Shown one piece after another: positions 15,697-21,670 of a stretch of DNA of 45,556 bases. The DNA comes from a virus. The number at the start of each line of letters is the position of its first letter. Position 1 is the stretch's first letter. Below the pieces are notes generated by a model that was not told where the DNA came from, searched no databases, and saw only the letters and a program-made list of their open reading frames with translations. The stretch spans positions 1 through 45,556 of the IMG/VR virus record IMGVR_UViG_3300045935_000065; one strand, written 5' to 3'. Made by a program: the position numbers and the translations under genes.

Positions 15697-16409
15697 TTCG
15701 CCGCCTTGGCGGTGGCTGGTTTCGGCAAAGCGGGGAGGCGCAAAGGCTTGGGCTGCGCTTCAGCCAGCCAGAGGATCAGGCGATCGAACTGCCAGGCCTC
15801 GAACTCCTTACGGGCCGCAGCCCGCGCAGCCCGCGCATCCCACGCAGCCCGCGCATCCCACGCAGCCCGCGCAGCCCGCGCAGCCCACGCAGCCCGCGCA
15901 TCCCACGCATCCCGCGCATCCCACGCAGCCCGCGCAGCCCACGCAGCCCACGCATCCCACGCATCCCACGCAGCCCACGCAGCCCGCGCAGCCCGCGCAG
16001 CCCACGCAGCCCGCGCATCCCGGCTGATCCGCCCCCATTCCTCCTCCGAAATCTTGCCGGCGAGGAAGTCGGTGGTCGCCTTGATGGCGAGCCTGGGACG
16101 CTGATCGTCGGGCCATCTTTGCTCGAAGATCGGCAGCACCTTGATCGCGCAATCGTTGAGATAGCCGGTCAAGCGCCGGGCGACGGCCTCGTCGCTCATG
16201 GCGATTGCCGAGGCGACCCAGATCACGTCGCTATAGGTGCAGCCCGCCTCCCGCGCCGCCGCTGCGTTGAAGCAGTAGGAAGGGTCGCAGTTCAGGCGGC
16301 GAAGCGCAACGCGGACGCGCTTTCCATCGCCCGCGCAGGGCTTGAACTCACGAAGCTCGCCGACGGTGATGCATAGTTTCGGCGCGGTGGCAGCCTGGGC
16401 AACGCCCAT
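15693..16409 (-). CDS. Imm-5-like domain protein with a 23-unit [W/R][A/D]A repeat
   Basis: 238 aa. Residues ~1-85 include several Cys and a helical segment. Residues ~87-128 ([20 protein letters not shown], then AIKA and LAGKIS) match what I recall of the Imm-5-like 'putative immunity protein' family. Residues 130-198 are 23 consecutive tripeptides, each W or R, then A or D, then A, which would give a Trp- and Arg-striped helix. The last 40 residues are Lys/Pro-rich. No toxin gene is adjacent. It may be an anti-defence or host-protective protein; that is speculation. The repeat makes the length prone to change by slippage in steps of three residues without frameshift. Confidence 0.7.
   Translation of the reverse strand: MGVAQAATAPKLCITVGELREFKPCAGDGKRVRVALRRLNCDPSYCFNAAAAREAGCTYSDVIWVASAIAMSDEAVARRLTGYLNDCAIKVLPIFEQRWPDDQRPRLAIKATTDFLAGKISEEEWGRISRDARAAWAARAARAAWAAWDAWDAWAAWAARAAWDARDAWDARAAWAARAARAAWDARAAWDARAARAAARKEFEAWQFDRLILWLAEAQPKPLRLPALPKPATAKAAK
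15816..16022 (-). repeat. Tandem 9-bp repeat, 23 units
   Basis: 207 bp of perfect-phase 9-mers, coding strand (T/C)GG G(C/A)T GCG, with only two variable bases per unit. All four combinations occur in a non-periodic order. The array has no stop in any reading frame. It is inside the Imm-5-like gene and is not a CRISPR: units are contiguous with no spacers. Confidence 0.95.
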
Positions 16410-16411
16410 CC

Positions 16412-16927
16412 TTATTCTCCCCGTGTTTGAAGATTGTTCGCTTCCAGCGCGCAGGCCCAGGCCAGCGCGTCGTGCGCGGCCATGAGCAGGGCGGTGGCGG
16501 TGGCGAGTTTGACCAGGGCGCGGGCGCGGCGCTCGGCCTGGTCGGCCGAGGTGGCGGGGCCGCCTTTGTCGGCGGCTACCAGCTCGAGGCCGTCGCTGAG
16601 ATACTGGCGGGCCTTGCGCGGCAGATCGAAGAGCGGGCGATCGCGATCGTCGTCGATCGTGTGGCCGTGGCGCAGATAGGACAGGATCCGGCGCTCGGTC
16701 GCGGCGCCGATCGAGGGGCTCGCCATGATCCGGGCGAGCTCGCGCAGGGCAGCCGGGCTGAGATGGGCCGGCGCGGCTTCCGTCTTCGCTCCGTTAGGAG
16801 CTTCGGCGGACAGGTCCGCCACCGGAGGAGCGAAGAGATCGGCGGGCGGCTCCGGTGCTGCGGCCGGGGCGTCCATCGGCTCGAAATCCTCATCGTCATG
16901 CGCGAACGGGTCGGCGCGGCCCATCAT
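16412..16927 (-). CDS. Hypothetical acidic/helical protein
   Basis: 171 aa from the first of two adjacent ATGs, preceded by GAGGAGG. Residues ~1-60 are acidic and Pro/Ala-rich (FAHDDEDFEPMDAP). The remainder is helical with conserved-looking hydrophobics (ATERRILSYLRHGHTIDDD; ALVKLATATALLMAAHDALA). It could be a nucleic-acid-associated phage protein; no family recognised. The start overlaps the upstream stop. Confidence 0.6.
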   Translation of the reverse strand: MMGRADPFAHDDEDFEPMDAPAAAPEPPADLFAPPVADLSAEAPNGAKTEAAPAHLSPAALRELARIMASPSIGAATERRILSYLRHGHTIDDDRDRPLFDLPRKARQYLSDGLELVAADKGGPATSADQAERRARALVKLATATALLMAAHDALAWACALEANNLQTRGE

Positions 16928-17115
16928 CGCCTCCTCAAAGGCGCGGCGGCGGTGGGCCCAAGCCAATGGGCTTCGCCGCCGCCGCGAGGTTCCGCAGCGA
17001 CCGGTGGGCGATCGCGGCGGGTTACTCGCTCCGCGGCGGTGGCAATAGCCGCGGAGCGTCCGGCGACCGGGGAGGGCGCCGGAATGGGGATGTCGGGGCG
17101 CGGGCCGCCGCTCAT
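16924..17115 (-). CDS. Small basic hypothetical protein
   Basis: 63 aa, Pro/Arg/Ala-rich (PIPAPSPVAGRSAAIATAAE), overlapping both neighbours by 4 nt. The composition is not distinctive. Support comes from operon packing. Confidence 0.42.
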   Translation of the reverse strand: MSGGPRPDIPIPAPSPVAGRSAAIATAAERVTRRDRPPVAAEPRGGGEAHWLGPTAAAPLRRR

Positions 17116-17318
17116 GGCGAGGCCGGGCGTTCGATCACCGGCGCGGCCCGTACCGGCAGCGCGCCGATCGCGACCAGGCCAGCGAAGAACAGGAAGGCAG
17201 CGAGGCCGGCCCACAGCGGCAGCCAGCGGCGGTTGCGCCGGCACCACAGGACGAGCGCCGTTTCCGGCTCGACCAGCGGCGCGATGCGGCCGTGCGGACG
17301 ATAGGGGCGGCCGTTCAC
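17112..17318 (-). CDS. Small single-pass membrane protein with GTG start
   Basis: 68 aa. A basic CRRNRRW stretch precedes one hydrophobic helix (WAGLAAFLFFAGLVAIGALP), so the N-terminus is probably cytoplasmic. The GTG start overlaps the upstream stop (GTGA). Expressed with the lysogeny operon, it might alter the host envelope, but its function is unknown. Confidence 0.55.
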   Translation of the reverse strand: MNGRPYRPHGRIAPLVEPETALVLWCRRNRRWLPLWAGLAAFLFFAGLVAIGALPVRAAPVIERPASP

Positions 17319-17536
17319 GACAGCGCCTCGGTCGAGCGCCCAAGCCCCCAATCGAGCATCGCCTGCTGCTGTTGGGAGCACGTAGCGCGCAGGAAACGGC
17401 TGCGCATCGCGGCGCCGGTGCGGCCTCTGGACTTCACCGCAGCGCGGAAGGCCTTGTGGGGGAGGCCGACAAGCACGAGGCCCGGCGCCACTCTCCAGCT
17501 GATCGAAAGACCCTTGGGCTGCCGGCTGTAACTCAT
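17315..17536 (-). CDS. Small basic hypothetical protein
   Basis: 73 aa, basic, with a Gln run (CSQQQQAMLDWGLG) and a strand-forming N-terminal half (SISWRVAPGLVLVGLP). It overlaps neighbours by 4 nt on each side. No family recognised. Confidence 0.5.
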   Translation of the reverse strand: MSYSRQPKGLSISWRVAPGLVLVGLPHKAFRAAVKSRGRTGAAMRSRFLRATCSQQQQAMLDWGLGRSTEALS

Positions 17537-17979
17537 GCCGCCACCCCCGCGACCTGCCGCGCCCGCTCCGCCAGCCTGTGGCGGGTCGCGGAGCGGTTGG
17601 CGGCGGCGCTGGCCTGCGCCGCCGCCGGGGGAAGATCGTCGTCGAACCAGGCTTCCGCCTCGTCGCGGTTCCACGTGGATTTGGACCAGACCGCGTTCTT
17701 GCCGCGCTGGCGCGCGCCCTTGACGAAGCGCGGGCTCTTCGGCTCGGGGAAACCCTCATTCTCGACCAGCAGACGGATGGCGTCGATCACGGCGCGCATC
17801 CGCAGATGCTGGATTTCGAGGCGCCGCGCGACCCAGCGTATGTCGACCGGGCCACGCGCCGGCGCAGGGCGCTGGGCGGTGAAGGGGGGCTTGCCCGCCG
17901 AAGCCTCGGCGCCTGCAGGGAAGGAGAAGAGCGTCGCCAAGGGAACCTCCGTTGCTGCCGGCGAGTGAGTTGATCGCAT
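17533..17979 (-). CDS. AlpA/excisionase-like winged-helix protein
   Basis: 148 aa, first gene of the minus-strand lysogeny operon. Residues ~45-115 contain WVARRLEIQHLRMRAVIDA, ENEGFPEPKSPRF and NRDEAEAWFDD, the spacing of small MerR/AlpA-type DNA-binding proteins (helix, 'GFPxP' wing, 'W...EAW(L/F)' helix). Excisionases often have this fold, and the integrase is in the same operon. Residues 1-40 include a repeat A copy translated as AGAEASAGK. Operator-like sites 18009-18059 lie upstream, so the CI-like repressor probably controls it. Excisionase role inferred. Confidence 0.55.
   Translation of the reverse strand: MRSTHSPAATEVPLATLFSFPAGAEASAGKPPFTAQRPAPARGPVDIRWVARRLEIQHLRMRAVIDAIRLLVENEGFPEPKSPRFVKGARQRGKNAVWSKSTWNRDEAEAWFDDDLPPAAAQASAAANRSATRHRLAERARQVAGVAA
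17667..17682. other. Weak parS-like sequence
   Basis: Contains TTCCACGTGG but matches only about 12 of 16 bases of a canonical ParB site. It lies in the excisionase-like gene. The weakest of four such sequences. Confidence 0.25.
17890..17919 (-). repeat. Repeat A copy in the excisionase-like gene
   Basis: Palindrome copy in the minus orientation encoding AGAEASAGK in the N-terminal linker, in a different frame from the copies at 19042 and 43162. Confidence 0.75.
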
Positions 17980-18008
17980 GAACGCGATCGACCGGAACGG
18001 AGGCGACT

Positions 18009-18025
18009 TGTAACAATCTGTTTCA
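18009..18025. promoter_or_regulatory. Repressor operator, leftward side (TGTAACAATCTGTTTCA)
   Basis: TGTAAC-N5-GTTTCA differs by one arm base from the perfect palindrome at 18497. It lies 30 nt upstream of the excisionase-like gene start, where a repressor would block the leftward operon promoter. Confidence 0.65.
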
Positions 18026-18042
18026 AGTCGTCAAGCAGATTA

Positions 18043-18059
18043 TGACGAGATTTGTTACA
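18043..18059. promoter_or_regulatory. Second operator/half site upstream of the lysogeny operon
   Basis: TGACGAGATTTGTTACA has one perfect GTTACA arm. Its reverse complement matches 27591-27607 at 15 of 17 bases, which supports a real asymmetric site rather than chance. Confidence 0.55.
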
Positions 18060-18070
18060 GACCCATTTTG

Positions 18071-18445
18071 TTAAGCGTGCCGGCGCTCCCGCGCGGGCAG
18101 CGGCGACGGCGCGATCAGATCGGCCATGGCGTTCAGCTTCTCGCGCGTGGCGGGATCGGCGGCGCGCCAGCGGTTGACCCATGCCTGCTCATCAGGCGAG
18201 AGGCTGGCCTTGTTGTCCTCGGGCAAAAGGAGATCGCCGGGCGCGCAGCCGAACACGGCGGCGAAGCGCCTCATATAGCCGAGGGTAAGCTGGGTGACGC
18301 CGCGCTCGAGCTCCGAGATGTTGACGTGGCTCGTCCCCATCAGCTCGCCGAGGTGGCTTTGCGACCAGCCACGCTGGGTTCGGAATTCCCGAATGCGGTT
18401 GGGATCATCGCTCATCGGCGCGAATTTTAGGATGACGGCCGACAT
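18071..18445 (-). CDS. CI-like repressor (XRE family)
   Basis: 124 aa. A helix-turn-helix lies at about residues 18-70: IREFRTQRGWSQSHLGELMG, then TSHVNISELERG and LTLGYMRRFAAVFG. The C-terminal third is short and helical, with no peptidase (LexA-type) domain, so induction is unlikely to be by RecA-stimulated self-cleavage. It is divergent from a Cro-like gene across a 17-bp palindrome. The start at 18445 was chosen over the internal Met at residue 11 because a GGGGA lies upstream; neither site is ideal. Confidence 0.85.
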   Translation of the reverse strand: MSAVILKFAPMSDDPNRIREFRTQRGWSQSHLGELMGTSHVNISELERGVTQLTLGYMRRFAAVFGCAPGDLLLPEDNKASLSPDEQAWVNRWRAADPATREKLNAMADLIAPSPLPARERRHA

Positions 18446-18496
18446 TGCGTCTTTAGCTTATCCCCGAAATTATTCCGCAAGCGGGTTGCGCGATCG

Positions 18497-18513
18497 TGTA
18501 ACCATTTGTTACA
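18497..18513. promoter_or_regulatory. Immunity-region operator (perfect palindrome)
   Basis: TGTAAC-CATTT-GTTACA, perfect arms with a 5-bp spacer, in the 77-bp gap between divergent repressor and Cro-like genes and only 9 nt before the Cro-like ATG. Related sites occur at 18009, 18043, 27566 and 27591. It most likely binds the CI-like and/or Cro-like protein. Confidence 0.8.
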
Positions 18514-18522
18514 GCGATTGCA

Positions 18523-18858
18523 ATGAGCGCGCGAACCGCCCTGATCAAGACCTGCCCCGCGGTGGAACTGCCGGCGTCGGCGCACCCATTGCGGGCGTGG
18601 CGCGAGCGGCAGCGGCTGATTGATCCAGCCAGCCCGGGCGGGCGGACGTGGACGGTTTCCGACGCCGCGCGGCATTATTCGGCGTTTATCGGCCGCGCGG
18701 TCGGCCCGCACACCTGGCGGCGCTGGGAGCTGGCGCGCGAGGATCCGCAGAGCCGCATCCCTTCCTACGACGACATGATCGGCCTGCGCGGATTCACCGG
18801 CGGTGAGCTGATTGCGGACAGTTTCTATCCGGAACGTGACGACGCGGGAGAGGGCTGA
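18523..18858 (+). CDS. Cro-like regulator, first rightward early gene
   Basis: 111 aa. HPLRAWRERQRL opens the domain, TVSDAARHYSAFIG and HTWRRWELARED form the helix-turn-helix core, and DDMIGLRGFTGGEL ends it. This is the compact XRE-like arrangement of phage early regulators. The gene is divergent from the repressor and directly preceded by the palindromic operator, so it probably sets the lytic side of the switch. Confidence 0.72.
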   Translation: MSARTALIKTCPAVELPASAHPLRAWRERQRLIDPASPGGRTWTVSDAARHYSAFIGRAVGPHTWRRWELAREDPQSRIPSYDDMIGLRGFTGGELIADSFYPERDDAGEG

Positions 18859-18859
18859 G

Positions 18860-19042
18860 ATGGGCTTGGGGGAAAGAATCCTGTGGCTCTGCGGCTTCCT
18901 CGCCGTGGCGGCGGCGCTCGCGCGGCTTGGCGACTGGCTGATCGGCGGGTGGCGCGAGATCGAGGCGCTGGACGAGCAGGAGGGCAAGCCGCCGTTCGGA
19001 TCGCCGCGCTGGGTGCGCGACATGCGGGAGAATGTGGAATGA
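18860..19042 (+). CDS. Small membrane-anchored protein
   Basis: 60 aa with one N-terminal hydrophobic helix (ILWLCGFLAVAAALARLGDW) and an acidic, soluble tail. It starts one base after the Cro-like stop and overlaps the next gene (ATGA). Function unknown. Confidence 0.6.
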   Translation: MGLGERILWLCGFLAVAAALARLGDWLIGGWREIEALDEQEGKPPFGSPRWVRDMRENVE

Positions 19043-19263
19043 CCCGCCTTCGCCAAGGCTCCGGCGGGCAAGCCCTGGCCACGCGATCGGCTGCGTCGCG
19101 CAAGGCGTGGGAGACGCGGCGGCGGATGGCGGAGCTTCGCGACGCGCTCGCCGGCGGGCCGCCGATGCCGGCGCCGGAGCAGGGCAGCGCGCAGCTTCCC
19201 AAGATCGACATGTCGATTCCGGCGATCCTAGCGCGGCTCAAGGCGGCGGGGGTGGGGCAGTGA
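19039..19263 (+). CDS. Small basic early protein
   Basis: 74 aa. The N-terminus (MTRLRQGSGGQAL) is encoded by a repeat A copy, so the gene's start region was created or overwritten by that element. The rest is helical and basic (SRKAWETRRRMAELRDAL) and ends in a helix (PAILARLKAAG). The next gene's GTG overlaps its stop. Confidence 0.55.
   Translation: MTRLRQGSGGQALATRSAASRKAWETRRRMAELRDALAGGPPMPAPEQGSAQLPKIDMSIPAILARLKAAGVGQ
19042..19072 (+). repeat. Repeat A copy at the 5' end of an early gene
   Basis: The palindrome starts one base after the ATG of the 19039 gene and encodes its residues 2-11 in a frame (LRQGSGGQ) different from other coding copies. Confidence 0.8.
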
Positions 19264-19727
19264 AGATCGTCCCGCTCACCCTTCGCGCCGCGAACGACTT
19301 CGTCGAGCAGCACCACCGGCATAGTGCGCGCACTTCGAACGACGGCGGCAAGTTCGCGATCGGGCTGGAGGTTGGGGGGGCAATCGTTGGCGTCGCCATC
19401 GTCGGCCGTCCCGTTGCCCGGCTGCTGCAGCGCGAGGGCACGGCCGAGATCACCAGGCTGTGCGTCTCCGCCGCCGCTCCGCGCAATGCATGCTCGCGGC
19501 TCTATGGGCGCGCCAAACGGATTTGGCAGCTCATGGGTGGTGACCGCATCATCACCTATACCCTGACCAAGGAGAGCGGCGCGTCGCTCCGCGCCGCCGG
19601 CTTCGCGGCGATCGCGCCGGTCAAGGTCGAGCGCTGGTCGCGCCGCGGCCGCGTTCGCACCGCCAAGGCGATCGAGGATCAGCCGAAGATGCGCTGGGCG
19701 GCGGCCTTAGAGCAAGTTCCGGCCTGA
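19260..19727 (+). CDS. XF1762-family (GNAT-like) protein
   Basis: 155 aa from a GTG that overlaps the upstream stop. Family-type sequence: NDFVEQHHRHS near the N-terminus, then KFAIGLEVGGAIVGVAIVGR, EITRLCVSAAAPRNACSRLYG and YTLTKESGASLRAAGF. The fold resembles N-acetyltransferases. These proteins are common in phage early regions, but their substrate is not known to me. It probably acts in the cytoplasm early in infection. Confidence 0.75.
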   Translation: MKIVPLTLRAANDFVEQHHRHSARTSNDGGKFAIGLEVGGAIVGVAIVGRPVARLLQREGTAEITRLCVSAAAPRNACSRLYGRAKRIWQLMGGDRIITYTLTKESGASLRAAGFAAIAPVKVERWSRRGRVRTAKAIEDQPKMRWAAALEQVPA

Positions 19728-19730
19728 CCC

Positions 19731-20876
19731 ATGGCCGCCCGCACCGATCTCACCGCCAACGAAATCGAGCGGCAGCTGCGCGCCGCGGTCGATGCGATCG
19801 TGCCGAAATTGTTCGGATCGGCGGCGAAGCTGGACGGGCCTTACTGGACGCTCGGCAACGCACACGGCGATCCGGGCACGCAGATGAAGATCAACCGCGA
19901 GGTGCGGCCCGGCCTGTGGTGCGATTTCTCGGCGCCGGAGGGGGCGGACGATTATTCGGGCGACATGCTCAAGCTGATCGCCGCCAGGCTCTACGGCGGC
20001 TGGTCGATGCCCGATGCCAAGAAGAGCGCGATCGCCTGGGCGAAATGGGCGCTCGGCCTCGACGACGTCGCCCCGGATCAGGCGCGCGAGATCAAGCGCC
20101 AGACCGCCGAGCGTGCGAAGGCGATCGACGAGGAGGCCGAGGCGGCGAAGCAGGGCCGGCGCAAGAGCGCCTGGTCGATGTACAACGGCGCCACACCGAT
20201 CGCCGGCACGCCGGCTGAGACCTATCTTGCCGGGCGCGGCATCGCGCCGGCCCTGCTCGGCAAATATCCGGGCGCGCTGCGCTACCTGCCGAACTGCGCC
20301 GACAAGATCAGGGGCGGCAAGCATCCGGCGATGATCGCGGCGATCATGGGGCTCGAGGGCAAATTGCTCGGCGTGCATCGCACCTATCTGGACGTCTCCG
20401 CCGGCAAAGGCGGCTCGGTGCCCGTCGTGAAGCTCCCGCCCGACCCGAAAGGGCGGCGCAAGAGCCACAAATTGAGCCTGGGCGATTACAAGGGCGGCTG
20501 CATACCGCTATGGAAAGGATCGTCGCCGGCCACGCTGCGCGAGATTCCACGTGGAACACCGGTCTATGTCAGCGAAGGGATCGAGGACGGGCTGACCATC
20601 GCCCTCGCCTTTCCCGACCGGCGCGTCGTCGCCGGGGTGGCGCTGGCCAATATGGGCGGGCTGATCCTGCCGCCGCAGGCCGGGCCGTTGATCTTCATCG
20701 GCCAGCGCGACCCGATCGGCGGCAAGGCGCTGGAAGCCTTCGAGCGCGCGGTGGCGCGCCAGCAGGAGCAGGCCGCGGCGCAGGGGCGGCCGATGCCGCA
20801 AATCATCTGGCCCGAGGAAGGCTATAAGGACTTCAACGACCAGCTGCGCGGGATCCGGATGGCGGAGGCGGCATGA
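19731..20876 (+). CDS. Toprim-domain DNA primase-like protein
   Basis: 381 aa. The N-terminal ~110 residues form the first domain, without a zinc-binding Cys set. Residues ~130-240 match the DUF7146-type middle region (TPAETYLAGRGI; LLGVHRTYLD). The toprim domain at ~270-360 has VYVSEGIEDGLTIALAFPDR with a conserved Glu. The usual DxD is degenerate (IFIGQRDP). It would make primers for replication together with the helicase-type ATPase encoded at 21671. A TTCCACGTGGAACA sequence lies in the coding region at 20543-20558. Confidence 0.8.
   Translation: MAARTDLTANEIERQLRAAVDAIVPKLFGSAAKLDGPYWTLGNAHGDPGTQMKINREVRPGLWCDFSAPEGADDYSGDMLKLIAARLYGGWSMPDAKKSAIAWAKWALGLDDVAPDQAREIKRQTAERAKAIDEEAEAAKQGRRKSAWSMYNGATPIAGTPAETYLAGRGIAPALLGKYPGALRYLPNCADKIRGGKHPAMIAAIMGLEGKLLGVHRTYLDVSAGKGGSVPVVKLPPDPKGRRKSHKLSLGDYKGGCIPLWKGSSPATLREIPRGTPVYVSEGIEDGLTIALAFPDRRVVAGVALANMGGLILPPQAGPLIFIGQRDPIGGKALEAFERAVARQQEQAAAQGRPMPQIIWPEEGYKDFNDQLRGIRMAEAA
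20543..20558. other. parS-like sequence in the primase gene
   Basis: TTCCACGTGGAACA matches 14 of 16 bases of the palindromic ParB site TGTTCCACGTGGAACA; only the first two bases differ. Confidence 0.4.
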
Positions 20877-21052
20877 ACGACCTCGTCGACCGCATCGCGA
20901 TCGAGAATGGCTGGGCGCTCCCCGCGCCGGCGGTGGCACCCCCGCCGCCGCCGCACATACGCTGCATCGTGCCGCCCCCGCCGGAGAAGATCGACCTGCG
21001 CAACGCCCCGTCGAGCATGGAGCAGCTCGCCGAATCGTGGCGGCGAAAATGA
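20873..21052 (+). CDS. Small Pro-rich hypothetical protein
   Basis: 59 aa. A short helix (MNDLVDRIAIENGW) is followed by a Pro-rich linker (APAVAPPPPPHI) and a basic tail (QLAESWRRK). It overlaps both neighbours by 4 nt. Perhaps an adaptor or tether; unknown. Confidence 0.55.
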   Translation: MNDLVDRIAIENGWALPAPAVAPPPPPHIRCIVPPPPEKIDLRNAPSSMEQLAESWRRK

Positions 21053-21666
21053 TTGCCGCGCTCTATGTCGAGACCGGCGGCTGCTATTTCGACCTGCCCG
21101 ATGTCGACCCATGGGATGAACAGCGCGACGCGCGGTTGTATCGAGGCCCGGCTTCTGTGGTCGCACATCCGCCTTGCCAGCGTTGGGGCCGCTACGCGAC
21201 CGGGTCACCACGTAAGCCAGCACAATATCGAGTGGGCGAGGACGGCGGATGCTTTGCCGCCGCGCTCGCGTCAGTTCGCAATTGGGGGGGGGTAATCGAG
21301 CACCCAAAAGACAGCCTCGCCTGGCAGTTTTTTGGTATAATGCCACCATCGCTCAATGTCGGCTGGCATCGAGCCGACAGCTACGGTGGCTGGACCTGCC
21401 TCGTGGAGCAGGGCCGATACGGGCATTTCGCGCGCAAACCGACGTGGCTGTACGTAGTCTCCGATGGCGAGCTGCCGGCGCTGAAATGGGGCGCCGCAGA
21501 GCAACGTCTGCCGGCGTATGCCGTCGAGCGCTACGGTTATGCAAAGGCACGCCGGATCGGCGTCATGGCCGCCGTGGGAGGCAAGGACAAGACCCTCATC
21601 CGCAATTCCACACCCTCGCCGTTCCGGGATATACTAATCTCAATCGCGCGGGCGGCGAAGGCGTAG
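21049..21666 (+). CDS. PPC-motif protein, methyltransferase-like, unknown activity
   Basis: 205 aa from the ATG overlapping the upstream stop. Distinctive blocks: YVETGGCYFDLPDVDPWDEQ, VVAHPPCQRWGRY, GGCFAAALASVRNWGGVIEH and GGWTCLVEQGRYGHFARKPT. I recall related proteins from many phages. The HPPCQ segment resembles the PPC loop of cytosine-C5 DNA methyltransferases and the order suggests a Rossmann-like fold, but the SAM-binding motif is not obvious. It might modify or process nucleotides to evade restriction. Composition is slightly less GC-rich than its neighbours. A run of eight G (about 21283-21291) lies in the coding region. Confidence 0.6.
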   Translation: MIAALYVETGGCYFDLPDVDPWDEQRDARLYRGPASVVAHPPCQRWGRYATGSPRKPAQYRVGEDGGCFAAALASVRNWGGVIEHPKDSLAWQFFGIMPPSLNVGWHRADSYGGWTCLVEQGRYGHFARKPTWLYVVSDGELPALKWGAAEQRLPAYAVERYGYAKARRIGVMAAVGGKDKTLIRNSTPSPFRDILISIARAAKA

Positions 21667-21670
21667 TCCC

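Noticed and set aside
15816-16022. CRISPR array
   Set aside because: Units are contiguous 9-mers without spacers and lie within a coding frame.
15776-16152. Gly/Arg/Leu and Cys/Gly repeat proteins in other frames of the 9-bp array
   Set aside because: The array has no stops in any frame. Only the frame with Imm-5-like flanks and proper overlaps with neighbours is credible.
18071-18445. LexA-type self-cleaving repressor
   Set aside because: The protein ends shortly after the HTH; there is no Ser/Lys peptidase region.
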